A program made the translations under genes and the position numbers. Under the pieces are notes generated by a model that searched no databases, was not told the origin of the DNA, and worked only from the letters and a program-made list of their open reading frames with translations. From JAWSVE01 sp033852115 (GTDB lineage Bacteria > Pseudomonadota > Gammaproteobacteria > Pseudomonadales > Cellvibrionaceae), in contig JAWSVE010000001.1 of NCBI GenBank assembly GCA_033852115.1, positions 372,001-436,000 on the forward strand: a stretch of DNA of 64,000 nucleotides, in the 5' to 3' direction. Positions 29,083 to 37,810 of this stretch are shown piece by piece. Position 1 is the stretch's first letter. Every line of letters begins with the position of its first letter.

Positions 29083-29451
29083 ATGTGGCTTAACACTGGA
29101 CATATCTACGAAAATTTGCCGTCAGGGCTCGACAGTATCCACAACTATTACGAACGCCTTGTACTCGAAGAAATTGCACAGCAGAGCAGCCGTTCAATAG
29201 AAGACCAGGATTTCTGTGCCGATGTTGCGTGTGTCGCTCTGAATCGTTTGCCACCTCGCTATATTCGTTATGATGTCGACATGACTTTTTTCTTATCACC
29301 GGTAGAACTTCAAGAAATCCATGACAAAGTTACACGTTCAGTCAGCGAAGCACTTGAGTATGTCACGAGTCGAGGTAGAAGAGACGACGTTGAGGACGAG
29401 CCCATCGAGCAGGAAGATATCAGTCCCGACCGCGATCTAGGAGAGCACTAG
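29083..29451 (+). CDS. ComFB-like protein (possible c-di-GMP receptor)
   Basis: The 122-residue protein matches the ComFB/late competence domain (PF10719): NYYERLVLEEIAQ near residue 22, DVACVALNRLPPRYIRYDVD near residue 48, then an acidic tail from residue 100. ComFB members in cyanobacteria have been reported to bind c-di-GMP. No competence gene lies nearby. It lies alone between mnmC and the glutaminyl cyclase gene. Confidence 0.82.
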   Translation: MWLNTGHIYENLPSGLDSIHNYYERLVLEEIAQQSSRSIEDQDFCADVACVALNRLPPRYIRYDVDMTFFLSPVELQEIHDKVTRSVSEALEYVTSRGRRDDVEDEPIEQEDISPDRDLGEH

Positions 29452-29516
29452 CCACAGCATTCCAACTTCATCCAATCAGCGCCATAATATGCTCCTGTTT
29501 AACTGGGGTTCGGCGC

Positions 29517-30371
29517 ATGCAACAAAATTCGATTGACTCGCTTGATAACTTTTCTGCTCTTGCCGTTGGTGCACGTTTACCGGCCACTGTCCTAGCTTTG
29601 TTTACCCTATTGGCAATGCCTGTGTTTTGCGACGCCGATGCCATACACCAAATCCCGTTACAGATTGAAAAAAAAGAACCGAGAGATAAGCGAATTTTCA
29701 CACAAGGGTTTGTCGTTGACGACGATACTTTTTTCGTGAGTAGCGGTCTGTACAACCAGTCTTTCATCCAACGCTATCCTCGCGCGGCACCCGATAAAAG
29801 AGAAAACCTCAGTATTCCTCGGCAATATTTTGCGGAAGGGTTAACGATCATGGGGGATTCACTCTATCTCATCACTTGGAAGGCAGGCATTGCGTGGCGG
29901 TTCAATAAAGAAACCCTCCAACTACTGAATACCTATCGCTATTCAGGTGAGGGCTGGGGACTAACCCACAATGGAACAGAACTGATTACGAGTGACGGCA
30001 GCCATATTTTAACTTTTCGCGAGCCTCAGTCTTTTACCCCTATTAAGTCAATATCGGTCACACAGAACGGGTCTAACGTCAGCGAACTTAATGAGCTTGA
30101 GTATCACGACGGCATCATTTGGGCGAATCAATGGCGCAGTCATATTATTTATGGAATTGACAGCGATACCGGAAAGGTCATCGCGGAATTAAATGGCGAA
30201 GCGCTGCTTAAGGAAGAAGGTTTTTACAATCGTAGTGGTAATCGGAGCAGCCAAAATGTGTTAAATGGGATCGCATACGATGCGTATCACGATGCATTTT
30301 GGGTCACTGGCAAACGTTGGCAGTATCGCTATCTGGTGAAGTTGCCCTTGCCGCCAACCAAAACTGATTAG
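29517..30371 (+). CDS. Glutaminyl-peptide cyclotransferase (glutamine cyclotransferase)
   Basis: The 284-residue protein matches the plant-like glutamine cyclotransferase family (PF05096), a five-bladed beta-propeller making N-terminal pyroglutamate. Motifs are FTQGFVVDDDTFFVSSGLY, NELEYHDGIIWANQW and NVLNGIAYDAYHDAFWVTGK. A hydrophobic N-terminal stretch near residues 24-40 is an anchor or signal, so periplasmic action is likely. Its 3' end overlaps the converging diguanylate cyclase gene by 68 bases. Confidence 0.9.
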   Translation: MQQNSIDSLDNFSALAVGARLPATVLALFTLLAMPVFCDADAIHQIPLQIEKKEPRDKRIFTQGFVVDDDTFFVSSGLYNQSFIQRYPRAAPDKRENLSIPRQYFAEGLTIMGDSLYLITWKAGIAWRFNKETLQLLNTYRYSGEGWGLTHNGTELITSDGSHILTFREPQSFTPIKSISVTQNGSNVSELNELEYHDGIIWANQWRSHIIYGIDSDTGKVIAELNGEALLKEEGFYNRSGNRSSQNVLNGIAYDAYHDAFWVTGKRWQYRYLVKLPLPPTKTD

Positions 30372-31446
30372 TGACCACTCGATTGCGCCCTTTTTCTTTC
30401 GCTTCGTACATGGCTAAATCAGCGTTTTTCAACAACCCTTCGCGCACTTGGTGCAAACTCTCGTGGTTATCATCTTGCGGTTGCCAAGTACTCAAACCGA
30501 TAGAGACGGTTAACGGAATTGTCCTATCCGGAGCTTCATAAAATGGGTTGTTAGCCACTGCGAGTCTCACCCTCTCGGCAATGGTTGCGGCTTCTTCTAG
30601 ATGGCAATGGGGTAACAGAGCGACGAACTCTTCTCCACCGTAGCGCGCCAGCGAGTCCGTTTTGCGCATCTCTGCGCTAATCAATTTAGCAACCTGGCGA
30701 AGACATTGGTCACCAACCTGGTGCCCATAGGAGTCATTAATACTTTTGAAGTGGTCCATATCAACAAACATACAGGATAGGCGCTCGCCATGCCTCGCGG
30801 AACGCTCCAACTCCTTAGTGAACTCTTCTTCAAAACTTCGACGATTCCGCACTTGCGTTAAGGTATCTTCCTGGCCTTGACGCTGGAGCTGCTCTAACGC
30901 GACACAGTTTTCGATACAGATAGCCACCATGGAGGCTAGATGCCACATAAAGCTAACCCCCTTATCTGGACTGTAGCGATTCGCGGAGTGACTAGCGAAA
31001 TGCAGGCTACCAATTTGCCTGTCTTGCCGCATTAATGGCATTAATGCAGCACTGCCGACAGTAGGCGCACCAGGAAACAGTCGAGAGGCGGCTAACACGT
31101 CGAGCGGACCTAAAATAACCCGTGGCTGCTGCTGATAAAGTCCGAAAAAAAACTCGGCATTGTGACGGACTTGTACGAGGTGTTTCGCCCCATCAAGCTC
31201 AACGTCATCTAACAAACCAGAGATGGCATAATCAGGGTCGTAGAGAATGAGACTGACTGCCGCCAGATCAAAATGAGACGTCGCACCTAATAGCAACTTC
31301 TCTAATAGCTCTTGAAGTCGTTTGCAGGATAACAACTGGAATTCAAAATCATGGAAGCGTGATTGAATCTGCTGATTCTCCTCAATCCTGAGCAGCAAAT
31401 TGGTTACCGTCTGACGCAGACGTTGATAGTCCTCGGGCTCGGTCAT
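30304..31446 (-). CDS. DUF484/GAF-GGDEF diguanylate cyclase
   Basis: The 380-residue protein has an N-terminal GAF-like sensory region of DUF484 type (about 40-190) and a C-terminal GGDEF domain (about 195-360). The active site reads GGEEF (270-274), with the RXXD inhibitory site RKTD at 261-264, five residues before it, so product inhibition by c-di-GMP is expected. No signal peptide or membrane segment is seen, so it is a cytosolic sensor. It makes c-di-GMP, which MshE in this window would bind. Overlap of 68 bases with the convergent glutaminyl cyclase gene. Confidence 0.9.
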   Translation of the reverse strand: MTEPEDYQRLRQTVTNLLLRIEENQQIQSRFHDFEFQLLSCKRLQELLEKLLLGATSHFDLAAVSLILYDPDYAISGLLDDVELDGAKHLVQVRHNAEFFFGLYQQQPRVILGPLDVLAASRLFPGAPTVGSAALMPLMRQDRQIGSLHFASHSANRYSPDKGVSFMWHLASMVAICIENCVALEQLQRQGQEDTLTQVRNRRSFEEEFTKELERSARHGERLSCMFVDMDHFKSINDSYGHQVGDQCLRQVAKLISAEMRKTDSLARYGGEEFVALLPHCHLEEAATIAERVRLAVANNPFYEAPDRTIPLTVSIGLSTWQPQDDNHESLHQVREGLLKNADLAMYEAKEKGRNRVVTNQFWLAARATSPDSDTANVCQ

Positions 31447-31757
31447 AGACGCTGTTAAATCCTCATATATTCAGGCTTACTTCCTATTGTAGCCCCAAGA
31501 GTCGCATGATTCTTCAAATAGACACTCATCTTTGTGACTCGTCGCTCTTATGACAGCCAAACTCAGGAAACTCTCCGATGAATGCCTTCCTTTAACCCAG
31601 TATTTTACTAAACTATGCACCACGCATTTGATTGATTTTAAATAAGATATTTTTGACACTTTGCCACTCTTACCCTACCCTTGAGCCCCGCTAAATGAGG
31701 TGCTAAAGGCCTCTTATGGGCTTGATTAACGACTAGGCGAGAGTGTGGATAAATCCT
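31447..31757. other. Intergenic region upstream of fnr
   Basis: 311 bases between the divergent cyclase and fnr genes. It is AT-rich and holds the promoter regions. TTGATTTTAAATAAG near 31634 resembles an FNR site but the second half is degenerate, so autoregulation is only suggested. No gene seen. Confidence 0.5.
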
Positions 31758-32513
31758 ATGACCGAAACCTCCTGTAACGTGTATCCTCGTTGTCACGTCA
31801 ACCCAAATATCTCTTGCGGTGACTGCCGCCTTAATACCATCTGCCTCCCTATTAGCCTGCACGTCGATGATGTCGCAAAAGTCGACAAAATCATCCAGCG
31901 CGGCCGCCCATTGCAGAAAGGCGAGTACTTATTCCACCCACAAGACGAGTTCAAGTCCGTCTATGCTGTGCGCAGCGGGACGGTGAAAACAATATCGATT
32001 ACAGGCGAAGGACAAGAGCAAGTCACAGGCTTTTACCTACCGGGAGAAATCCTAGGCATGGATGGTATCGCTACAGGCAGCCATACCAATGCGGCCATAT
32101 CATTAGAAACATCCGCCGTCTGTGAAATTCCCTTCTCCAGATTAGAAGAGCTTAGCGCCCAGTTGCCCAGCTTGCAGCGGTATCTTTTCCGTCTGCTCGG
32201 TCGGGAAATTAGCACCGATCAGCAACTCATTACGTTACTCAGTAAAAACAGTGCTGATCAACGTATAGCCACTTTACTGCTGAGTATTTCTGCACGTAAT
32301 GGACGCCGTCATTTGTCTGCGACCGAATTTCGCCTGCCCATGTCCCGCGCCGATATAGGCAACTACCTTGGGCTAACCGTCGAAACTGTTAGCCGAGCCT
32401 TGAGCCGCTTTCAAAAACAAGGGCTCATCTCTGCAGATAAAAAAGAGATAAGTATTCTCGACATTAATGCGCTAAAAAAGATGGCGAATGTCAATGTCGT
32501 AGATGAGGCGTAG
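31758..32513 (+). CDS. fnr: Anaerobic global regulator Fnr
   Basis: From ATG 31758 the 251-residue protein has Cys20, Cys23, Cys29 (in SCGDCRLNTIC) and Cys122 (AVCEIPF), exactly the E. coli numbering of the residues that bind the oxygen-sensitive 4Fe-4S cluster. This match fixes the start; an upstream GTG at 31743 would shift it. A cNMP-like beta-roll domain precedes a dimer helix and a C-terminal HTH, with recognition helix ETVSRALSRFQ. It switches genes for anaerobic respiration. It is followed by the DUF4202 gene. Confidence 0.96.
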   Translation: MTETSCNVYPRCHVNPNISCGDCRLNTICLPISLHVDDVAKVDKIIQRGRPLQKGEYLFHPQDEFKSVYAVRSGTVKTISITGEGQEQVTGFYLPGEILGMDGIATGSHTNAAISLETSAVCEIPFSRLEELSAQLPSLQRYLFRLLGREISTDQQLITLLSKNSADQRIATLLLSISARNGRRHLSATEFRLPMSRADIGNYLGLTVETVSRALSRFQKQGLISADKKEISILDINALKKMANVNVVDEA

Positions 32514-32567
32514 CATTAGCTACTCCCGCCATTACCTTACTTTTTACCAAAATCTAATGTAGCACCG

Positions 32568-33152
32568 ATGACTGAATCTCGCCTCCAGCAAACACTTGCC
32601 GCTATTGATCACGTTAACAGTGAAGACGCAAACACCGAAGTCGTTGATGGGCAACCGCAGCCGAAAGAATTGATCTATGGCAGGCGTATGAGCGAGTGCT
32701 TGGCGACTTACGCACCAGACGCAAGTGAAGCGCTACAGATTGCCGCACGCGGACAACACATCAAGCGCTGGGCCATCCCCCGTGATCAATACCCCAAAAC
32801 ACGGGCTGGATACCTTCAATGGCGGCGAGAGTTAGGTAAATTTCATGCAGAACAAGTGGCCGAGTTGATGGGCGATAACGGCTACGATGAGGCGACTATT
32901 GATGCCACCAAGGTACTACTTACCAAAGCCCAATTACGTAACAACCGTGATGCTCAAACGCTTGAGGACGTTATTTGCTTGGTGTTCATCCAGTTCTATC
33001 TGACCGGTTTTGCGAATACCCAAGCCCCAGAGAAGCTCATTACGATAGTGCAAAAAACCTGGGCCAAAATGAGCCAGAAAGGCCAAGATGCCGCGCTTAA
33101 ACTGACTCTCAGTGATGCGCAAAAAGCGGTTATTGAGAAAGCACTCGCTTAG
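32568..33152 (+). CDS. DUF4202 domain protein
   Basis: The 194-residue soluble protein matches DUF4202, with the segment IAARGQHIKRWAIPRDQYP and RAGYLQWRRELGKFHAEQVAELM, and a C-terminal helical part. The RGQHIKRW histidine and other conserved acidic residues suggest an HD-like metal fold, but the family has no known function. It is sometimes labelled a glutamyl-tRNA synthetase relative, which the sequence does not support. It follows fnr by 54 bases and may share its transcript. Confidence 0.8.
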   Translation: MTESRLQQTLAAIDHVNSEDANTEVVDGQPQPKELIYGRRMSECLATYAPDASEALQIAARGQHIKRWAIPRDQYPKTRAGYLQWRRELGKFHAEQVAELMGDNGYDEATIDATKVLLTKAQLRNNRDAQTLEDVICLVFIQFYLTGFANTQAPEKLITIVQKTWAKMSQKGQDAALKLTLSDAQKAVIEKALA

Positions 33153-33554
33153 TCGTTCGTTGCCCTCTTCTGGCACCCCTCTCCCCTGATGCTTCATCTT
33201 AAGCACAGTCAAACACCGTTATTCCGTGACTACACAGGCAAAAAAGAGTGACAGCCAACGTCGGATTGTGCGCCATTTGAGAATGAACGGTCGAAAAAAC
33301 TGCTGAAATGCGGATCGCTCCAACACCTCAAAAATGGTCAATTATTAAACACAATTAGGGTTTTTATAACCTCAGAATAGCGATTTAAGCGCTTTAATAG
33401 CCACAATTTGGTGCATTTGATTATAAAAATCAGTTCCTAAGACTATTTAGTTACGAGCTAAGTAATGGCGTTGACTTGATTTTGGCCTGTGATATACATC
33501 ACAACAACAGTGTGATGTTTACTCTGACAACATAAAATTATAAGGGACACCACC
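33153..33554. other. Intergenic promoter region with a CRP-type site
   Basis: 402 bases without a gene. The part nearest the downstream ATG carries the CRP-type palindrome described separately, an A/T-rich stretch and AAGGGA as ribosome site before ATG 33555. The left part holds no recognisable structure apart from short A/T tracts. Confidence 0.6.
33488..33503 (+). promoter_or_regulatory. Perfect CRP-type site
   Basis: TGTGATATACATCACA is a perfect TGTGA-N6-TCACA palindrome 52 bases before the ATG at 33555. A TTTACT and AAATTATA region follows at -10 distance. A second TGTGAT lies at 33510. Class I or II CRP control of the secreted protein gene is inferred; Fnr would need TTGAT-type halves, which are not seen here. 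Confidence 0.75.
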
Positions 33555-34085
33555 ATGAAAAAATTATTCGGTCTCAGTTTCCTGCTGGCGTTAGCATTCC
33601 CAGTATTCGCATGTGATGAAGCATGCCAACGCGATAGAGCGGAAGCCTTGCAAGGTTCAGAATTCCCTGGCTACCTGTCTTGGAAATTTTGCGAGGATAC
33701 TAAAGCGTCATTTGTAGAAGGTGATGTGCGAAGTTTGGAAAAGTACCGCGATACCCGCATCAATATCCAACATAAGCGCCGCATGAAAAACATTCAAAAC
33801 TTTGTGGAGCAACGCAAAGAATGGCTGGTCGAATGTGACAATTACTTTGTCGCAACGAAAAACGGTCGAATTTTTCAAGACGACAAAACCACTCAAGAGA
33901 TTTTCTCGGCAATGGACGACGTAGCCAGCGAACTCGCCAGTGCGATTAATGGCGTCACTTATGTCGCTGAAAGTGAAGAAACCGCTCCTACGGCCATCAT
34001 TGGTGGAAAGTTTGATTCACTCTTCAAGATGGTGGACGATCATAAGACTGTCATGATGCTCAAAGGTCAATTTGTTCGAAATTAA
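33555..34085 (+). CDS. Secreted hypothetical protein under a CRP-type site
   Basis: The 176-residue product has a signal peptide (MKKLFGLSFLLALAFPVFA, cleavage before CDEAC) and a helical, charged mature part with cysteines at CDEAC, KFCED and VECDN. No known family was recognised. It is likely periplasmic. A strong bidirectional terminator follows it. Because of the CRP-type site it is probably controlled by carbon or energy status. Confidence 0.85.
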   Translation: MKKLFGLSFLLALAFPVFACDEACQRDRAEALQGSEFPGYLSWKFCEDTKASFVEGDVRSLEKYRDTRINIQHKRRMKNIQNFVEQRKEWLVECDNYFVATKNGRIFQDDKTTQEIFSAMDDVASELASAINGVTYVAESEETAPTAIIGGKFDSLFKMVDDHKTVMMLKGQFVRN

Positions 34086-34111
34086 TTGCCTTAAACGTTG
34101 AGTTCAACAAT

Positions 34112-34143
34112 CCCATAAAAAGCCCTAACGGGCTTTTTATGGG
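34112..34143. terminator. Strong bidirectional Rho-independent terminator
   Basis: The 14-base arms 34112-34125 and 34130-34143 are perfectly complementary around a TAAC loop; A and T tracts on either side of the GC core let it act in both directions, for the secreted-protein gene and for bolA. Confidence 0.9.
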
Positions 34144-34170
34144 TAATCAGTAAGGGTCCTTCACCCTAAA

Positions 34171-34485
34171 CTACTCCGCTTTGCTTCCCCCTAAGCATTG
34201 GGGTGAATCCGTCACGCTGACTTGTTCTGACCATTCCTTCGGCGTGTAAGTATGCAGAGCCAGGGCGTGTACACCATGACTCATTTCCTCTTGTAGCAGC
34301 TGATACACTTGCTGGTGTCGCTGCACGGGCCGCTTGCCTTCAAAGCTTTCACTGACCGCAACCACTTTAAAGTGAGTTTCAGAATTCTCCGGTACGCTGT
34401 GCATGTGACTTTCGTTAATAACTTCGAGGTGAACTGGCTGCAACCCCTGTACTAGTTTGTTGTCGATCATCTGCTGAATAACCAC
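34171..34485 (-). CDS. bolA: BolA family protein
   Basis: The 104-residue protein shows the BolA fold: LQPVHLEVINESHMHSVPEN, then THFKVVAVSESFEGKRPVQRHQQVYQLL, and the C-terminal HALALHTYTPKEW motif. BolA links with monothiol glutaredoxin in Fe-S trafficking and regulates stress and shape genes. It ends at the shared bidirectional terminator. Confidence 0.93.
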   Translation of the reverse strand: MVIQQMIDNKLVQGLQPVHLEVINESHMHSVPENSETHFKVVAVSESFEGKRPVQRHQQVYQLLQEEMSHGVHALALHTYTPKEWSEQVSVTDSPQCLGGSKAE

Positions 34486-34497
34486 TATAGCTCCTAA

Positions 34498-34680
34498 TTA
34501 GGCTTGCCAATAATTTTGGAAATTATAACGCTGATCAACGATGATATTTGCGCCATTTTCGGTTATTTTTACACCTACACGCTCGATTTTTACGCCTTTT
34601 GTGCTAAAAATTAACCAATAGTGGTATTCAAAGCATAACGAAGGACTCGGGAATCGTAATTCGATATTAGCGGATACCAT
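34498..34680 (-). CDS. Small protein of 60 residues upstream of bolA (uncertain)
   Basis: The frame ends 12 bases before the bolA start, so it could be a co-transcribed small gene. It has mixed composition with several aromatic and beta-forming residues and no known motif. The ribosome site before its ATG is weak. It may equally be leader sequence of bolA. Confidence 0.3.
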   Translation of the reverse strand: MVSANIELRFPSPSLCFEYHYWLIFSTKGVKIERVGVKITENGANIIVDQRYNFQNYWQA

Positions 34681-34817
34681 TATTTGCGTTTAGCATTAAC
34701 CTCGATTCTGTCGCTCAAGATCTTTTAACAGTCGTTGTGAGCGTTAGGCGCACCCGTTGAAATTTAGTTGTCGCTCTGAGATTTTTGCATGTTCAGGGTT
34801 GAAGGTAGGTCCAGAAA

Positions 34818-35048
34818 ATGAATAGCCATAACTCTCCAGTCTTTATCGATCGACGTAATAATGATCGCCGTACTGACCATGATCCCTGTGAGAAGCTCGA
34901 CATAGATCTCTATAACCGCAAACGCCGCAAATCAACCGATAGACGATCTCCAGATAAATCACTCGCCGATGATTACTACGCGTTTACTCATCAAGGTGAT
35001 GAGTCACCAAACGTATCGCTTCAACCACCAGGCCGTGAGTTAAGTTGA
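34818..35048 (+). CDS. Small hypothetical protein with DRR motifs
   Basis: The 76-residue protein is very polar, with repeated [IT]DRR sequences (FIDRRNNDRRTD and KSTDRRSP) and a Cys. Such Arg/Asp-rich N-terminal tags also occur in other gammaproteobacterial small proteins. No function is known. It lies alone between bolA and the ZorAB-like operon, facing the latter's 3' end. Confidence 0.5.
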   Translation: MNSHNSPVFIDRRNNDRRTDHDPCEKLDIDLYNRKRRKSTDRRSPDKSLADDYYAFTHQGDESPNVSLQPPGRELS

Positions 35049-35070
35049 CGCCGTTGATTTCCCGCACGTC

Positions 35071-35589
35071 TTAAAAAAGTAATGACGTCTTTTTTTCTGT
35101 AATGGGATACGAAGGGTAAGCCTTAAAATATTCAGATAATTTAAACGTTTGCAGCACATGTTGCGCATAGCGTTGATGACGAGCCCGAACCGCATCGAAA
35201 CCTGAGTAATTCAGAGTATGCAAGCATTGCTCGCAAACTTGCACAACGCTATCAGACGTGTGCGGAGCATCCGTAGCGACGGTCAACGATGTCACCCCAC
35301 CCGCAATCTCATCGAATATTTCGCACCCGGCCAAATGATATTGTGTGACCGTCGGTTGGCCCTCAACTGCCATTGCGATAACTCGTGCGTTTTTCCATGC
35401 TAACGTTTTATCCGGTAGCACACGAAGCTCAGATGCGGCAATGACCAACCCTTTCTGTAGTGCCATTCTTTCGTAAGCGCTGAGTTGTACTTTAGCATCA
35501 AAAAATTCAAAAGCGCCCAGCTTGGTGGCACCCATTGTTTGCCTAATTTGATTAAATGGCTCAAATTCTAAAAAGTCAGGGAATTTCAT
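35071..35589 (-). CDS. Small Cys/His protein in ZorAB-like operon
   Basis: The 172-residue soluble protein has no signal peptide. A possible metal-binding set is YHLAGCEIF (about residue 83), then VCEQCLHTLNYSGF (about residue 116), i.e. His, Cys and a CXXC pair, followed by FKLSEYFKAYPSYP. I recall similar CXXCLXXLNY plus F-x-[LIV]-x-[ED]-[FY]-F patterns in proteins of unknown function that look defence-related, but cannot confirm it. It starts five bases after the ZorB-like gene, so the three form one operon. No nuclease or helicase motif is visible, so it is not ZorC, ZorD or ZorE as described. Confidence 0.7.
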   Translation of the reverse strand: MKFPDFLEFEPFNQIRQTMGATKLGAFEFFDAKVQLSAYERMALQKGLVIAASELRVLPDKTLAWKNARVIAMAVEGQPTVTQYHLAGCEIFDEIAGGVTSLTVATDAPHTSDSVVQVCEQCLHTLNYSGFDAVRARHQRYAQHVLQTFKLSEYFKAYPSYPITEKKTSLLF

Positions 35590-35594
35590 ATCAT

Positions 35595-36323
35595 TCAGAG
35601 GTCTTGCAGAATCGACGCCATGCGAGAATCGGCGTCAGTACGAACACGAAACTCAACCCGCCGGCTTCGTTCTGGGTCTTCGTTACCTGTTTCATCTAGC
35701 ACGGGTTTTGATGAAGCTAATCCATTTGCTGTCAAATAACGTGTCAACCAATGACGGTCTTCCGATAAAGACGGTAAGGCCAATAAGTACGCCAGCGTCG
35801 TTCTCGTTCGAGCTTGGCTTAAGCGCATATTTAAAATATAAGCTTCCTCGATACCGGTCGCCAACCCCCAGCCACTAGAGGTGTGCCCCTCTATTCTCAC
35901 CTCAAGAATATCATCGCGATATTTTTCTGAGGTTATAATCGCAACATATCGAGGAAAGAAATCGCTTAAAATATCTTGAAAAGCAGGTTTTATATCAGAC
36001 TCTCCTCTGGCAAAAAGAACCTCCGTATTGTAAAAGCGAACCGCAAGATCACGGTCAAGCTCAGCGCCCCAACGTGGCAAATCCTCTTTAAACTCAGCAT
36101 AAAGGTCCTGGTACAACTGCGTTCTCAAGTGATCGTAAAGAATAGCCACATCTTTAATTTTTCGAGACTCTATCTGCAATTGCACCATATAGATAACAGC
36201 AATGAATAAAAACACCATCATTAGCCCGCCCATCAGGTCACTGACGGCGATCCAATGCTCCTCGTGCTCTATATCACTACTGAGTGGGGATTCTAATTCT
36301 GCGCTGCGGGGCTTCATTGGCAT
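35595..36323 (-). CDS. ZorB-like OmpA/MotB-domain protein
   Basis: The 242-residue protein has one N-terminal membrane segment (about 31-49) with an aspartate at its start (AVSDLMGGLMMVFLFIAVIY), where MotB, ExbD and ZorB carry the proton-binding Asp. A periplasmic OmpA/MotB peptidoglycan-binding domain follows (about 100-235), with VRIEGHTSS, a long insertion, and RSRRVEFRV. It would bind the cell wall and, with the ZorA-like partner, form an ion-driven rotary motor. Its start overlaps the ZorA-like gene by 47 bases. Confidence 0.85.
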   Translation of the reverse strand: MPMKPRSAELESPLSSDIEHEEHWIAVSDLMGGLMMVFLFIAVIYMVQLQIESRKIKDVAILYDHLRTQLYQDLYAEFKEDLPRWGAELDRDLAVRFYNTEVLFARGESDIKPAFQDILSDFFPRYVAIITSEKYRDDILEVRIEGHTSSGWGLATGIEEAYILNMRLSQARTRTTLAYLLALPSLSEDRHWLTRYLTANGLASSKPVLDETGNEDPERSRRVEFRVRTDADSRMASILQDL

Positions 36324-37566
36324 TCGTTACCGTTTCTGAAATAGATAGCACAGCTTGCAGTTTTTCTGTAAGCGGGGCGTAATCACTAACAAACTTTTCG
36401 GAAAGTGACGTTAATTGGTACCCAAAGGTTTTTAGCGCTTTCACTAATTCATCTTCCATCGCATCATCAAGCCGCATGATTTGCTTTTCCGTTCTTGCCA
36501 CCATGCTCTCTATATGAGTATGCAAGCCTTGCTGAGAGTTAACTAAGGTTTCACTTAAGGTACGATTAACTTCAACTACAGTCTTATCGAGTGCGCCTGT
36601 TGCTGACTGCAATACTGAGGTGAGTTGTTGCTGGTTGCTCGTGACACTACGAGCCAATTCCGTGGTAATTGAATCTATACGCTGTTCAAGTGCTGGCAGA
36701 CCTTCTGCCGCTTTGTCAGCTACTTTTGCCAGCTGTGTAAGGTACGCATCTAACCGCTCGGACTGACTCTGCAAAGCGTTCAGCATCGTACCTAGCGAAT
36801 GAGATACATCAGAGAATACTTCGGTATGAGCGACTGTTTTTTCGTAGGCCTGACTGGCTTTATCCAGTAGATCACCATTTGATTGCTGGGTTGTAAGTAG
36901 TTTTTCAAGTTCAACTTTATAGCTTTTTTGCCACTCCAACATCTTACCGACTGCGCTATTAAGTTCTTTGAAATTATCGCCATACTGCTCATTAATTTGT
37001 GTATTAAAATTACGCATGACCTCTTTGAGTGCGCTAATTAATGCCGCCGTATTGGCCTTGACCATTCGAGTTTCATAACTTTGCAGTGATTCACTAAGCG
37101 CAAGCATTTGTTTTTCTTGATCTTTATGCATAGATACAAGTGTGCTGCGTAAACCACTCCCGGTATCCTTCGTTAAAGAATCGCGAATATCACTCAGTAA
37201 ATTCGCCAAATCAGTAACCGTTGCCGAGCGGTATTGCTCTTCCACTTCCCGCTGCTTGAGCACTGAGGCCAAATGCCGAAATTTAACTAAGAGCGCACCG
37301 ACCAAACCTGCAATAGAGGTCCAGAAAGCTGTTTTGAGCCCACCGATCAATGACGGAACACTCGACTGAATATCACTGGTATCAAAGTCCAGCAAGCCTA
37401 ACGCAACGCCCAGAAAGGTCCCGAAGATACCGACGCTCGTCAGAATCGTTGGCGAATGTGTAGCGCTATGGCTGTTGTATCCAGGCCCTATAAACCACAT
37501 TGTTAAAAGGAATATAGCGCCGAGTATTGACAGCGTTAGTATTGAAAAACCGGCGAAGAATTCCAT
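36277..37566 (-). CDS. ZorA-like MotA/TolQ/ExbB proton-channel protein with long tail
   Basis: The 429-residue protein has three membrane segments (about 5-26, 40-62 and 73-96), the last two with the MotA/ExbB pattern (FGTFLGVALGLLDF and TAFWTSIAGLVGALL). They are followed by about 300 residues of almost continuous helix, as in the long cytoplasmic tail of ZorA, and no globular domain. In Zorya ZorA and ZorB form a 5:2 motor that senses phage DNA entry. It is the first gene of the three-gene leftward operon. Confidence 0.88.
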   Translation of the reverse strand: MEFFAGFSILTLSILGAIFLLTMWFIGPGYNSHSATHSPTILTSVGIFGTFLGVALGLLDFDTSDIQSSVPSLIGGLKTAFWTSIAGLVGALLVKFRHLASVLKQREVEEQYRSATVTDLANLLSDIRDSLTKDTGSGLRSTLVSMHKDQEKQMLALSESLQSYETRMVKANTAALISALKEVMRNFNTQINEQYGDNFKELNSAVGKMLEWQKSYKVELEKLLTTQQSNGDLLDKASQAYEKTVAHTEVFSDVSHSLGTMLNALQSQSERLDAYLTQLAKVADKAAEGLPALEQRIDSITTELARSVTSNQQQLTSVLQSATGALDKTVVEVNRTLSETLVNSQQGLHTHIESMVARTEKQIMRLDDAMEDELVKALKTFGYQLTSLSEKFVSDYAPLTEKLQAVLSISETVTNANEAPQRRIRIPTQ

Positions 37567-37810
37567 GTTGAAAGTCCAAAGATAGGTGTTCTACAAAGTT
37601 TAGACGAAGCTTCAAAAGCCTGCGGTCCAATTGATGAACTAACCACAAAAAATATCTAGAACTCGTAAAATGTCACGCTAAAACGGCAAATATTTGCCGC
37701 TTCCCCCATATCAACCCCCATGGCCGTCAGGAACAGTGAAGTCAACCATGGCTTCCCAACCACAAATTCAATAAGATAACGGTTCATCGACTACCGCTAT
37801 CTTAAAATTT

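Noticed and set aside
31634..31650. FNR box before fnr
   Set aside because: Only one half-site TTGAT is good; the second half is degenerate, so it is mentioned only as intergenic content.
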